A stretch of 29,588 nt of DNA, taken from positions 1-29,588 of the forward strand of contig JANDJZ010000432.1 of the NCBI GenBank assembly GCA_027943245.1. The letters are read 5' to 3'. This stretch comes from Acanthamoeba sp. SK_2022b. Its lineage: Eukaryota > Discosea > Longamoebia > Acanthamoebidae. The notes under the pieces are model-generated. The model was not told the origin of the DNA and did no database searches. It saw nothing but the letters and a program-made list of their open reading frames with translations. The stretch's first letter is position 1; each line of letters opens with the position of its first letter. Made by a program: the position numbers and the translations under genes. This document shows positions 1 to 13,476 of the stretch, one piece after another.

Positions 1-434
1 TGGCGACGTCTCGGGCCTTGGGGTCGGCGGCGTCGGCGGTGACGAGGCGGTTGAGCTCGACGACGATCGGGTGGCTGGGGTTGATCTCCAGCACCTTCTT
101 GCCGGCCCACATGCGCGACTTGGCGTCGTCCTTGGAGGACAGGGTCTGGGCCCGCATGACCTTCTCCATCTGCGCCGTGTGGCCCCACGCCTCGGCGACG
201 AGCGCGCACGGCGAGCGCGAGAGACGGCTCGAGATCTTGACGCGGGAGATCTTGCTGGAGAAGTTCTTCTTGAGGTAGCTGATCACCGCCTTGAGCTCCT
301 CCTCGTGGTCCTTGTCCTCGTCTTCCTCGCCGGGCAGCTTCACGCCCTCCTTGGCCAAGTTCACGAGCTTGTACTTGTCATACTTGGGCAAGTGCTGTTG
401 TTTGTGTTGTTTTGTTTTGTTAGTCACTCTCTCA

Positions 435-502
<68 letters not shown>

Positions 503-2793
503 CAGAACACACAAGAAAGAGGAGGAGGGTCAACGAACCTGGAAGGCGTACTCGTCGATGGGGTCGACGGCGAAGAGGACCTCGTAGCCCTTCTCGGTGA
601 GCTTCTCGAGGAGCGGGGAGGTCTTGAGGGCCTCGACGCTCTCGCCAGACAGGTAGTAGATCTCCTCCTGGCCCTCCTTCATGCGGGAGATGTAGTCCTC
701 GAACGAGGTCTCGGCGTTGGTGGCGGACGACATGTAGCGGAGGAGCTTGGACAGGCGGGCCCTGTTGGCCGAGTCCTCGATCACGCCCAGCTTGATGTTG
801 GTGCCGTAGCTCTTCCAGAACTTGGCGTACTTGGCCTTCTCCTCGGCAGTCTCGGCATCTCCGAGCTGCTGGAACATGGCGATGGTCTTCCTCACCAGCT
901 TGTTGCGGATCACCTCCTGCATTTTGTTTTTTTAATATTAAAAATTAGTTTTTATAAAATAAATTATTAATTCTTTTCGAATTTTTATGTAACATTTTGT
1001 AAAATAAATGAAAATGAAAATGAAAATAAAATAAATTATAGCCAATGATGACGTACGAGGGCCTTGTGCTCCTGGAGGGTCTCGCGCGAGAGGTTGAGCG
1101 GGAGGTCGTCCGAATCGACCACGCCGCGCAGGAAGGCGAGGTACTTGGGCAGGAGCGCGTCGAGCTCCTCCGTGATGAACACGCGCCTGACGTAGAGCTT
1201 CACGCCCTTCTGGCGGGCGGTCGCGTCAAACTGGGAGTACGGGGGAGCCTCGGGCAGGAAGATGACGGCCTTGAAGGCGCCGTTGTCGCCCTCGGCGGAG
1301 AAGTGGATGTAGGTGAGCGGGGGCCTGTCCTCCCTGGTGATGGCCTTGAAGAAGTTCTCGTACTCCTGTCCATCGCACACACGCGCGCGTGAGTCGTCCA
1401 AGCGCCAATGGCGGAGGGGAGTGCCCGGGGGGTGAGCAAAGCACTAGAAGAAGAAGAAGACGCACCTCCTCCTGGATGTCATCCTTCCTCCTGGTCCAGA
1501 TGGGCTGCTTGTCGTTGATCCTCTCCCAGTCCCAGACGAGCCCGGGCTTGGTCTCCGCTTCCTTCTCCTCCTCTTCCTGTTCCTCCTCCTCCTCCTCCTC
1601 CTCCTCTTCAGAGTCGATGTCGGCTTCCTCGTCCTCGTCCTCGACGTCGGTGGCCTCCTCGCCCTTGGCGGGAAGGCGCTCGACGTGGCTCTCCCAGAGG
1701 AAGATGGGGAACGAGATGAAGTCCGAGTAGCGGATGATGAGATCGCGGAGCTTGTCCGACCTGAGGTAGGACTGGGTGTCGGCGTCCTTCTTGAGATGGA
1801 GGGTGATCGAGGTGCCGCGGCCGAGGGTGTTGCCGCGCGGGTCCTTGACGATGGAGAAGTTGGAGTCGGCGGTGGACTCCCAGATCCACTGGTCGGCGTC
1901 CTCGTTGGACTTGGAGACCACCACGACGCGGTCGGCGACGAGGAAGGCCGAGTAGAAACCGACGCCAAACTGGCCGATCAGGTTCGACGAGGCGTCCTTG
2001 CTGCCCAGCATCTCGGCGAAGCGCTTGGTGCCCGAGTGGGCGATGGTGCCCAGGTTCTGCACCAGCTCGGCCTTAGTCATGCCCACGCCCGTGTCGGAGA
2101 TGGTGAGCGTGCCGTCCTCGGCGCTGGCTTGCACCTGCGGGAGTAGCACGTACACACACGACGATGAGTGACCAACGCCGGCAACGACTACACAGCGCTG
2201 TGTAGTCGTTGGTTGGGGGGGGACACAAGAGAGGAGGGAGGGGAAAGTACTCTGATCTCGAGCTCCTTCTTGGCGTCGAGCTTGGAAGGATCGGTGAGAG
2301 ACTGAAGGCGAATCTTGTCCAGAGCATCAGAAGCGTTGGAGACCAGCTCGCGAAGGAACACCTCGCGGTTGGTGTAGACGTTGTTGATGATGATGTTCAT
2401 GATGCGGCTCACGTCGGACTGGAACTCGAAGCTCTCCTTGGTCTGCTCAAGGATCTTGAGTTCCTCTTCGGTGTAGGCGGCCGAGGGCGCAATGGAGCGC
2501 TCCTCCCTCTGAGCGACGTCATCGTCGGTCTTCAGTGCCACCTTCTCGGCCTTGAGGTCGGCTGAAAGGAGGACGTCCTCATCCGCAGAGCTATCATCTC
2601 CAGCGGAAGCGCCAACACGAGGGGCTACCAACACTAGTGGAGCAGGCGTTGCAACAAATGCGATTTGAAATTAAAATTCATCGCGCTACACAAAAAAATG
2701 AAGACAGAGCGGGAGTGCCGTACGGGCAGAGAGGAGAGCTGCAACAAGCAGGAAAGGGAGCAGACGGGCTGCTTGGGGAAGCGACAGCAACAT
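1..2793 (-). CDS. GRP94: Endoplasmin (GRP94), ER-lumenal Hsp90, 3' partial
   Basis: ATP-dependent chaperone of the ER lumen. Exons on the minus strand: 2793-2724, 2633-2251, 2134-1466, 1365-1057, 916-539 and 394 to the window edge; all junctions are GT-AG and keep frame, giving about 734 residues. Exon 1 starts at an ATG followed by a hydrophobic signal peptide ([13 protein letters not shown]), which together with the N-terminal extension points to GRP94 rather than cytosolic Hsp90 or TRAP1. The GHKL ATPase motifs are visible: [21 protein letters not shown] and [12 protein letters not shown] charged linker with a long Glu run precedes the middle domain ([18 protein letters not shown]). The C-terminal dimerisation end, and any KDEL-type signal, lies beyond position 1. 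The family call is secure; the ER assignment rests on the signal peptide. Confidence 0.93.
436..501. repeat. (AC)n microsatellite in GRP94 intron 5
   Basis: About 33 AC units lie inside the intron between the exon ending at 539 and the one starting at 394. On the coding strand the array reads (GT)n and lies in the middle of the intron, about 40 nt past the 5' splice site. Confidence 0.95.
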
Positions 2794-3184
2794 GGCTGTG
2801 TGTGATGTGAGCTCTTCCTCTGGCAACTGCTGTGCGCGACCTCGACAGTGTCCAATTTGCACCTGTTGGGCGGCCACACGTCGGCGAGCCATTGGACCAC
2901 GGCTGCTCACCTGTGAATTTCGCACAAACGGAACTCCAACGGAAATTTCACCTCTTCTGCCCACAGTTTCTCAATCTCAAACTCCGAAGAGGACAGCAGG
3001 TACCACAACTTGCCATCAACAACAGGGGGCTCAACCAAGATTGATCAAAACTGGTCTTTGTTTTGGGGGGTTTTTAGCAAGGGGCGGAGGCTCTTCCGCG
3101 CCACACTATGAACAAGGAGAGAGGGTGGAGGATGGATGAAATGGGAGGGCTTTGGTGTTGGCGTGTGCGGTGTGTGTGTGCTTC
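2794..3184 (-). promoter_or_regulatory. Intergenic region: GRP94 promoter and mtHsp70 3' flank
   Basis: These 391 bp separate the end of mtHsp70 from the start of GRP94, both on the minus strand. No convincing ORF is present. The part nearest GRP94 carries an ERSE-II-like site (2891-2901) with an embedded CCAAT box. GGAAATTTCA at 2941-2950 resembles a single heat-shock pair (GAAnnTTC). No clear TATA box was seen. Confidence 0.55.
2891..2901 (+). promoter_or_regulatory. ERSE-II-like element, ATTGGACCACG
   Basis: The sequence matches the animal ERSE-II consensus ATTGG-N-CCACG at every fixed position. It lies 98 bp upstream of the GRP94 ATG, and GRP94 is a classical unfolded-protein-response gene in animals. 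Whether amoebae use this element is unknown; the match is direct, the function is inference. Confidence 0.45.
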
Positions 3185-5419
<2,235 letters not shown>

Positions 5420-5779
5420 CGTGATGTGTTGTGTAGTGCGGGTGAGATCTAAAGATTTGCTCCGGCGAACACAGGCAAATACCTCTCACTCTCCGCTTTT
5501 CCAGGTATGTACACTCCTGGATAATTCCGTCGGGCCGGCGGCGCGTTCCGGTCGAGCGAAATAGAATCGAAATTTTACGAACAATTCTGCTTCAATTCGC
5601 CATCGATTTTATTTATTTTTATCTATTTTTTGGTGCCTCCAAAATCGATAAAATAAAAGTAGTACTACTTGCTACAGTACTACGTTGTAGGGGCAGTGGC
5701 TTCTATGGTTATACTTTTATTAAATTAAAAATTTTATTTGCTATTTTCTGAAAGGAAGAAGACGGCCATGTGGACCACA
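5420..5779. other. Intergenic region upstream of mtHsp70
   Basis: These 360 bp lie between the mtHsp70 start and the uL15m stop, both on the minus strand. They become AT-rich towards uL15m. Scattered GAA/TTC triplets around 5570-5600 do not form a clean heat-shock element. No gene is seen. Confidence 0.6.
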
Positions 5780-6953
5780 TCACGGCTTGATCCTGTACTC
5801 CTGCGGGGCCGGAAGGGGATCCTCGGGATGGCGCAGGGCCATGCGCAGCTTGCGCGGGTGGTAGTAGACCTCCTTCACGCTGCCTCCGTTCTTCTCGATC
5901 GCGTCGCGAGCCGCCTGCGAGATCTTGGACACCTACGCTCGAGAAGGCGAGAGCGGAGAACGAACGACGGTCAGCCAATGGCCACTCGATGCTACGCACA
6001 CCAACGGAGTGGACAGAAGAGAGACGTGCCTCGAGATCAAGCTTGGCCTGGAAGAATTCAGATCCGCCAGCAAGCACCTTGACGCCCTTCTCGTAGGACT
6101 TGGTGAGCTTGGAGTAGAGGCCCGACTGCTGGAGCGTGGCCATGGTGATCTTTCCCTCGGGGTTGAGCCGACCAGTGTCGATCCACTGCTGCAGCTGGCC
6201 CAGGTTGATGCCCACGTACTCAGAACGGAAGCTGTCGAGGAGCAAGTGGTGGGTCGGGTCGCCAACGGTGGTAGTGGCCACGAGCAGATGCGCGTGCGAG
6301 CAAGCCAAGGGAGCGGGAAGGGAGCGGTACTAGGCGTTGCTGAAACCGTGCTTGCGGACGCGCTTGTAGAGAGGCGTCTGACCACCCTCAAAGCCTGGGC
6401 TCACCTTGCCGCGACCGCGAGCCTTCTGACCCTTTGTACCCCGACCACACTGCTTGCCCTTGCTCGAACCTGTGCCTCGGCCCACTTTGCGAGCCTTCAG
6501 GAGAAGTCAGTTTTAAACGCTGAACACAGCTCGTCGGGCACGATGATGGCCGGCAATCAAACGAATGTAAAAGATAACAATTTCCCGATATCAAAAGAAA
6601 ATGAGTAGCGGAGAGAGTGATTGGAGCGGGGGGGGCACCTTCTTGTGTGCGCCTTCGTTGTCGGCAATGGAGTTGAGAGCAACTGAAAAGGGATCAAAAG
6701 GCTCCAGCTGCTGTTGAGCCTCGAGATCCGTCTTGCGGGCGAGGTACAACAGACCACCACCCGGGTACGACGTCGGGGTGCTGCATCGCACGCCCTTACG
6801 CGCTCGCGTGGCATAGGTGCGAACCGAATTGCAGCCAGCAAGCGCAGCCCATGCGGAAGATGGCCGCAGAGACGAGGTAGCGGCCACATTGAACGAACCT
6901 CGAAGGCTCATCGCACCGCCGGAGCAGGTAATTTGGGTCGAGAATCGCCTCAT
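5780..6953 (-). CDS. MRPL15: Mitochondrial large-subunit ribosomal protein uL15m
   Basis: Protein of the mitochondrial large ribosomal subunit. Exons on the minus strand are 6953-6639, 6494-6331, 6231-6030 and 5932-5780 (277 residues). The first about 60 residues are Arg/Ser/Ala-rich and end in a mitochondrial-like cleavage region ([11 protein letters not shown]). The L15 core follows: [20 protein letters not shown], then [19 protein letters not shown], then [15 protein letters not shown], and IEKNGGSV near the end. The Tyr codon after GFSNA is split by an intron, so an apparent TAG stop there is removed by splicing. Intron 3 appears to begin with GC (GCACGT), the only splice that keeps the L15 frame. 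It lies divergent to the armadillo gene. Confidence 0.9.
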
Positions 6954-7311
6954 CTTGCCACAATCAATTCAATTATTGTTTTGTTTTGTTTTGTTTTGTA
7001 TTTTCTTTTGTGGCGGTCCAGGGCTTCGATCCCCAGCCCCGGCCAGGGCACAACGAAGCACACGCCGAATTTGGCGGACACGACCACAACACCACCAGCG
7101 TGACGTCGCCTGCAGGAGTGGTGAGCTGAACAAGAGGGCTTCCTGTAGCGCGAGTAGAGCAGTTCTCCTGAATATGGCATCGCCCCCAGCTTTCCGCCGG
7201 TCTCTCGTCATCGCACCCCAGCCTACCACAAGCGACCAAGCCACGGAGCAAGCCAGGGAGCGGACGTAGCGGCAGTGTAGTGCGCAGCATCAACTCCCGA
7301 CCCACTTCGTG
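6954..7311. promoter_or_regulatory. Bidirectional promoter region, uL15m and ARM gene
   Basis: These 358 bp separate two divergent start codons. They contain a short (TTTTG)n run at about 6977-6998, and otherwise mixed CpG-rich sequence. No clear TATA box or known element was recognised. Confidence 0.5.
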
Positions 7312-10300
7312 ATGGCCGCCCGTGCGTTCGCCTCGGTAATGCTCGGTGGTGGCAAGTTTAGTCGCAAGGACAAGGAGAAGAAGACAAAAGAGAAGGCCAA
7401 AGAGAAGGCGGCCAAGGCGGGGAAGGCCAAAGAATCAGAACAGCAGCACGAGTCATCGTGTCCGCTTCACGAGGCCCCGCCAGCGCAGCCGCACGGCATC
7501 AAGGCCTCCCTCACCCCTCTGCTCGGCCGACGGCGAAAGAAGAACGTGGTCATCCACCGACCTGGCGTGGACGAATGCACATGCAGCCACCGCCAGCAGC
7601 TTCAGCAGCCCGCCCCATCACGATCGTCGTCTCTCAATAGCCTCCTCAACAGTTCAAGTAGCGCAAGTAGCGCAAACAGCGCTGAAGATGACGAGGACGG
7701 CGAAGGCCACGAGGAGCTTCGACGGCTGGGCGGGGTGGGGCGGCGTTACCACATCTCACTCGACGCGCGTAAGAGGTCGGCCACTCCTCCACCCGCTCCT
7801 TCAGGCTCACAGATAGTGCGAAGCGACTTGACATCCGATAGTGCTTCTGAAGAAGAGGAAAGTGAAGGAGAGGAAGAGAGTGACGTTGATGAGGAAAGCG
7901 AAGAGGAGGAAGAGGGCAGCAGCTCCGATGAAGAGAGCGAAGAAGAAGAGGACGATGAAAGCGTCGATGGATACGAAGACGCGAGAGGGAGGCGGCCATC
8001 TGACTGGACCGAAGGAAGCACCGAAGAGGAGAACGAGGCACTAGACCGATACTACATACGCATCGAAGGCAACCGCTACTTGCCCGCTCGACTGGGCAAG
8101 GGGCTGGAGGTCGCAGGGGACGACTACAGCGATGACGACGACGGTGCAAGTCCAGCACTTGCGGACATACACGAGAAGCCTACCGCCGTTATCGTGCGCC
8201 AGCTACTCGGTAGGTCTCCCCTATTCCCTCTTCTACTTCTCTACAATAATAGAGCTGCCACTACTCGTTTCTCTGCAACATGACGGTTGACCGTGTTTCA
8301 GATGAGGTGGTGAGGGAGGTCAAGCCTGTGGGCGCGCTTGTGGGCCTTCTTCGAGTCTACGCCAAGGACGCCGAGGTGCAGGCCGATGTCTGCCTCGCCC
8401 TCGCCCAGCTGGTGCCTCACCGTACGTCGACTCGACTTCACGTCCCGCTCTCTCTGCCCATACTCTGCCACTCGTTTCGTAACCGATGATCCGCAGGCAA
8501 GCACACGATCAAGATGGTGGAGGAGGGCGGCATCGGCTGCGTTACCAACACCATGCGCAATCACCGACTCAACCCCCACGTACAAGAACGGGCCAGTCTG
8601 GTCCTGCACAACCTCGCCGCCAATCGTACGCTTGACCCCCAACGCGAGTGAGATGCGAATACGAATGAATGAATGAATGAGATGCGCGTGTAGCTATCTA
8701 CAGGGAGGCCGTGGTGGCGGAAGGCGGTATTCGACGGCTCGTGGCGGCGATGCGCACCTTCCCTGATCGGGCCAACCTCATCCTCCACGCGTGCTCGTGT
8801 CTCCTCAACCTCGCCCTGTCGAACGGTACCGTTCGCGCCGCCGTCTCCGTCTCCGTCTCCGTCGAGCCCCCCCCCCCTCTGCCTTTAGAAGAAGCTTAAA
8901 GCGTAGACTCGGTTGGCAGATGCGAACAGGGTGGACATCATAGAGAAGGGCGGCGTGCCCTGCCTGCTCAAGGCCATGCGGAACCACCCCGAGGACGCCT
9001 TGCTCATGGAGAAGGTGTGCGCCACCCTCCGTAACCTATCGGCTCACGGTGCGCCCCCCTCCCCCCGCGGGCCTCGCCAGCCTTCCCGCTCTCCGCATGC
9101 GCGCTCAAGCCTCGAAACCCAATCACCCGCAGAGACGGGCAGGCTTCGTATCAGAGAGGAGACGGGGATCGAGCACGTCTTGGACGCGATGAAGTCGCTC
9201 CTCAAGTCGGCTTCCTTCCAGATTCAGGCGGCAGCAGTCCTATGGAACCTGGCCCTAGATTGTACGTCTATCGAGGCCGACGCGTGGGGGGGAAGGGGGC
9301 GTTCTGTCGATGGAGGCTCTGGCTGACTCTGTGTGCGATGCCCTCTGTGGGTTCAGACACGAATCGAATCGTGATCGGGCGCAATGGAGGCATCGAGCGA
9401 TTGATCAAAACGCTGGAGGCTCACCCCTACAACCCCGAACTGTGCCACATCGCCTTCGGCGCCCTCTCCAACATCGCCATCAACAGTGCGCGACACCCCT
9501 ATGCTCTCTCCACAACGCTCTTCCCCTCCTCCCTGGCTGACTTGTGTTGCCAGATGCCAACAAGAACAGGGTGATCAAGGCGGGGGGGATAGAGGTCGTG
9601 CTCAACGGCCTACGCAAGCACGGCAACCGAGCCGACGTAACCGAACGCGCGTGTGCGCTCATCCAGAACATCGCCGTCTACGGTAGGCTTGTGCCCCCCC
9701 CCCCACATCTCCACTCTGATCCTTTGCTTGGGTCAAGTTTGCTCTCTCTCCCTCCCTCTCACGGCGATTGGTGGTTCTTCGCAGCCCGTGGGCGAATGGC
9801 GTTGGTCAAGCAGGGCGGGAGCACGTGTCTGATAGTTGCTATCCGCAGCCACCCGACCAATATCGGTACCACACTATCCCACGCTCGTCAATCGCCCACT
9901 GTGATCACCACACTGACCCTTGCCGCGACTCTGCCCTTCCAGGAATCCTGCAACGGGCCATCGGCGCGTTGTGGAACCTTGCCCTTGACAGTGCGCCTCC
10001 AATCACCACCTGCTTGAGTTGAAGAGGAGTGGACTGTCGAGGCTGACATGCGTCGTGGTTGGTGGGTTGTGACGGCGTGAAGGCGCCAATCGGAGCGTGA
10101 TCGTGAAGGGCGGGGGCAGGGAGTGCGTGGAGGCGGCGGTGCAGTACCCCGAGGTGGAGAAGATCGCGCGCAAGACCCTGAAGATGCTCGACGGCGAGAT
10201 GATCGCCCTGATGGTCGACGCCGCCCTCCCCAAGGGCATCAAGAGGTTGGCCAACATCGACCCGCTGGGCATGTCGTCCAACTCCACCAAGACCCGACGC

Positions 10301-10468
10301 GATGTGGTGAAGGAGGCCTCCTTTGACAACGAGACGTCTGGCGTGGCCGAAGAGCGGGGGGAGGAGAGCCCAGAGAGCGCCGAGGCGCAGGATGACAGCT
10401 ACGACGACTACGGAGAGGGAAGCGAGGACCAGAGCAGCGACGACCAAGCCACGAGCAGCGACGAGTAG
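7312..10468 (+). CDS. Armadillo (beta-catenin-like) repeat protein
   Basis: Probable protein-interaction scaffold; the cellular role is not recognised. Exons are 7312-8209, 8302-8421, 8497-8625, 8694-8825, 8920-9048, 9133-9261, 9357-9485, 9554-9682, 9785-9865, 9943-9990 and 10083-10468, giving 769 residues. Residues 1-300 are low complexity: a Lys-rich start (KDKEKKTKEKAKEKAAKAGK), a Ser run and a long Glu/Asp/Ser tract. The remainder holds at least eight ARM repeats of the form NRVDIIEKGGVPCLLKAMRN followed by CATLRNLSAH. Each repeat is one exon of 120-132 bp, five of them exactly 129 bp. One is split 81+48, still 129 in total. All introns are phase 1. The tail after residue 700 is again acidic. 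The start uses the ATG at 7312; the frame is also open at the GTG just before it. Confidence 0.88.
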
Positions 10469-10667
10469 GCAAGGCGGCGTGTAGAGGCCAATAGCAAAAG
10501 AGAGCTTGATTGATTGTGGGAGAGAGGTGATGGGACACAAAATAGGGTGAGCAAGCGGGCAATGACACAGTTGGCAGTGGAGAGAGCGTGTGTGTATCAA
10601 CAAAGAGGATAAGGACAGACAAAGTTCTGATAGGGAGGGGAGGAGACAAGAAGCGCAACAGACAAAA

Positions 10668-10965
10668 GGATACGACACGGTGGATTCCCGGGTGGTCGCC
10701 CACCCCATTGGTTCCTCTGGGGCTACGCCCCCCATCCTACCACACCCTCACAGCCAATAGGCAGTCTGTCCTTCTTCTGAAATGAGAAGTAATTTCAGAC
10801 AATCTCTTCTTAATTTACTGTGCTATTAATAAGTAACTGTAACTCCTTACCTCCTCTCATTGGTCTATAGAAACTCCACCCACCCCAGTACTAACACCGC
10901 CTGGCGCAGCTTAACTTCGCTGTTCGGATGGGAAGCGGTGCTTTCTGCGCAGTATGGCCGTATCC
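10668..10965 (-). pseudogene. 5S rRNA gene interrupted by an insertion
   Basis: Reading on the minus strand from 10965, the sequence matches the intact 5S copy at 23840 through nucleotide 87. It then runs into 171 bp of unrelated sequence and resumes, ending at 10668. Nine bases (CCCACCCCA on the plus strand) are duplicated at 10699-10707 and 10879-10887. The break falls near the end of helix IV/loop E, where the C-box of the internal promoter is expected, so both the RNA and its promoter should be disrupted. Outside the insert the gene is essentially identical to the intact copy, so the insertion looks recent. Confidence 0.9.
10708..10878. mobile_element. 171-bp insertion of unknown class inside 5S rRNA
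   Basis: AT-richer than its host, with no ORF and a 9-bp flanking duplication. It contains a small hairpin (CTGAAAT..ATTTCAG). No convincing terminal inverted repeats or A-tail was found, so it may be a short non-autonomous element or a truncated retroelement end. Confidence 0.6.
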
Positions 10966-11011
10966 AAAAGCATTTAGATCACTTCCTCATGTGCTCAGTA
11001 GGTATCTGATT
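10966..11011 (-). repeat. 46-bp 5S upstream repeat, copy 1
   Basis: Matches 23794-23839 in inverted orientation at 45 of 46 positions and abuts nucleotide 1 of the 5S gene in both loci. Homology stops at its far side. Confidence 0.85.
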
Positions 11012-11518
11012 GAAATGGCAGTTGACAATCCCAGCTCAAGAAAGAAACACAAACAAAGATGGCTGGTTGTGCTTGAATGGAAGGTTGAAGTATTTGTTTT
11101 AACAGATTTTTGGAGGATTTATTATCAGCTTTTCCTTGGGTATTTGAAAATGATATGCCCCCATCACCCTTACTCAAGGATGAGCATAAAGATTTCATGA
11201 ATTCTGCAGCAGCTCCATCACGGTGGCTGGTCACTGGTGAGTGGTGCAAATCACAAACATATTGACTGTCAGTGGCACTTGAAGAAACATGACAGCTGGC
11301 CACCCAAATGCTGATGCTGCTTGCACACAGAACACAATTGCTCTGCACTTTCTTCATCTCCTTCACCTCTTGATGCTGCACTGTCGTGCATATGCAGATG
11401 AGAGCTGCTTTAATGATGGTATGGCATCAAGGTTGTGCCAGTGCACCTCCTTCACCACACACATGCTTGCAAACATAGTGCCACATGTGCCATGTTCATC
11501 ACCACACATCACAACCTG

Positions 11519-12190
11519 CCATCTGGTCATGTATGAGCATGTGGTGCTGATGGCCTTCTTGGGGTTTATGCTTGCCATACCATTGCAGATGTGTGTGCAA
11601 TGCTCCTGCACCTCTGACCACTAAAATGCCTTCCATCTGGTTATGTGTGAGCATGTGATGTTAATGGCTTCTTGGCATTTCTCTCTGCTCTACCATTGCT
11701 TGCTCTCTGGTCATGTGTAGGCATGTGATGCTGATGGTCTTCTTGGCATTTATCTCTGCTCTGCCATCATGTACATGAATGCTATGCTCATGCACTTACT
11801 TTACCACAAAAATGCCCACCATCTGGGCATGTATGCATACACAATGCTCATGCACCTGCTTCACCACAAAGATGCCTGCCATCTGGTAAAGTGTGAGCAT
11901 GTGATGTTGATGGTCTTCTTGGCATTTCTCTCTGCTCTACCATCGTTGCATACACATACACAGTGCTCATGCACCTCCTTCACCACAAAGCAGCAATTTG
12001 GTCATGTGTGGGCACGTGATGTTGGAGGTCTTCATGACATTTTTGCTTGCTATACAATGCATATACAATGCTCATGCACCTTCTTTCCCTCTAACTTGTC
12101 ATGTTTGGGCATGCGTTGTGGGTGATCTTGTTGCCATTTTTGCTTGTAATACAATCACGAAAGTATGCACATGTTCTTTGCTTTGCACCA
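11519..12190. repeat. Degenerate tandem repeat, unit about 115 bp
   Basis: Units begin CCATCTGGTCATGTGTGAGC, continue through CTTCTTGGCATTTCTCTCTG and end near CTCATGCACCTCCTTCACCA. Starts are visible near 11519, 11634, 11707, 11818, 11878, 11995 and 12095. Several units have internal deletions (the one at 11818 is about 60 bp). Confidence 0.7.
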
Positions 12191-13009
12191 TGTTCACCAG
12201 CACTGCCTTAGTGTTCCCATCCATGGGCACTGGGTGACAACACAGTCTTGCCAATTCAAGCTTTACTCCCAAGCCTGTTGCCTGAGACCACTGTCCAGGC
12301 ACATATGCATATGCACAGCCTTACATAGTCCTAATACACCTCTGCACACATAGGTGACAGTGCATCCAATTCATCATCTGGGTAAGTTCAATGAGAAACA
12401 CACACATAACTCAATATCTTCCATATTTGGGTTGTTTTTTCATAGCATATGACATACATGATATTGGAGCACATGACCAGAGAGCAAGCATTTTTTTGGT
12501 AAAGGCATGAGCACTGCATATGTGTATGCAATGGTATACATGCAAAAGGGTGAACATCCACTGGGTGGCTCGGTATGATTTGACATGGTGGCTCTGAAAA
12601 CCCTTGATGATGGTTCACTGCTGATGGCTGCTGTCATGAATGAATGAAGCACCCAAGAAAATCAAGTGATTGCAAGGAATTTGGTGGGCCTTACCAGACA
12701 ATGAATCAAACTCAACCTCAAATGCATTTTACCATTAATGTTCCTGTGCAGTCCTGTCCTATTTTTGATGTGCCTGCTACTTCACCTATCAGCAATGATT
12801 GTACATTGGCTTTGCATGGGCAAACACCAATGCAAAGACAGCCTGAAAGTTCCCAGTTTCAGGAGATGTACCCCACCTCTCCATTGACTTTACTTCAATA
12901 AAATGAGAAATTTTACCTCATTAAAATCCATTTTATTGCACATATCAAACAATTACTCTACCTAAAGTGGTTTCTCCCCCTTTTTTGTCTTACCCACTGG
13001 TTTTGTAAG

Positions 13010-13144
13010 ACCATCATCATGGCTGAGCTTAACATGATGAGGCATCTCACCTTCTTCCAGTACCTCAAGTTGGGGCTACCCACCACACTCATGATCGTCA
13101 CCCTTGGCCTTGCCATCCTCTATGGCACCGTGGCCATCCTCTAA
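13010..13144 (+). pseudogene. Possible C-terminal fragment of an ArsB/SLC13-type permease
   Basis: After an AG at 13008-13009 the frame reads TIIMAELNMMRHLTFFQYLK and continues with a hydrophobic segment (TLMIVTLGLAILYG) to a TAA at 13144. The order, a small-residue/VAE-like motif, FFQYLKLG, then a last membrane helix at the C-terminus, resembles the end of ArsB/NhaD/SLC13 permeases. No upstream part is recognisable. An ATG at 13019 could alternatively start a 41-residue membrane peptide. The match is weak. Confidence 0.3.
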
Positions 13145-13476
13145 TGGCATCTCCTTCATTGCTATCACGGTCATTGTCATCTTTGCTTCAACCAGCAACA
13201 GCATATAAATAAAACACCAAGCTTGCTTCTGATTGGGCCCAAACATAAGAATGACCAATGTGCCCACATCAGCTTCTTGAAGTACATGGTGGTGGAGGGG
13301 GTGGGGCTCATGGAGTGGGTGGGCTTGCATGAGGGACTGGGCTTGGGCTAACATGATGAGCTGGGCTTGGGCCTGTGTGAGGGGCTTGGCTGTTGAGGCC
13401 ATAGGGCTGGGCCTGTGTGTCCTGGTGGCCCTGGGCTGTGGGTGGACGCTGTTGTTGGTGACCAGCAAGTCCTGGT

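Noticed and set aside
71..970. 299-codon plus-strand frame
   Set aside because: Antisense to GRP94 exons and runs through the (AC)n intron array as His-Thr repeats.
5560..5610. Heat-shock element upstream of mtHsp70
   Set aside because: GAA and TTC triplets are present but never in the required 5-bp spacing for three units.
6318..6340. Apparent TAG stop after GFSNA in uL15m
   Set aside because: The TA belongs to a Tyr codon split by a GTACCG intron; splicing to 6231 restores the L15 sequence.
7010..7060. TTCGATCCCC resembling a tRNA B-box
   Set aside because: No matching A-box, anticodon arm or acceptor stem around it.
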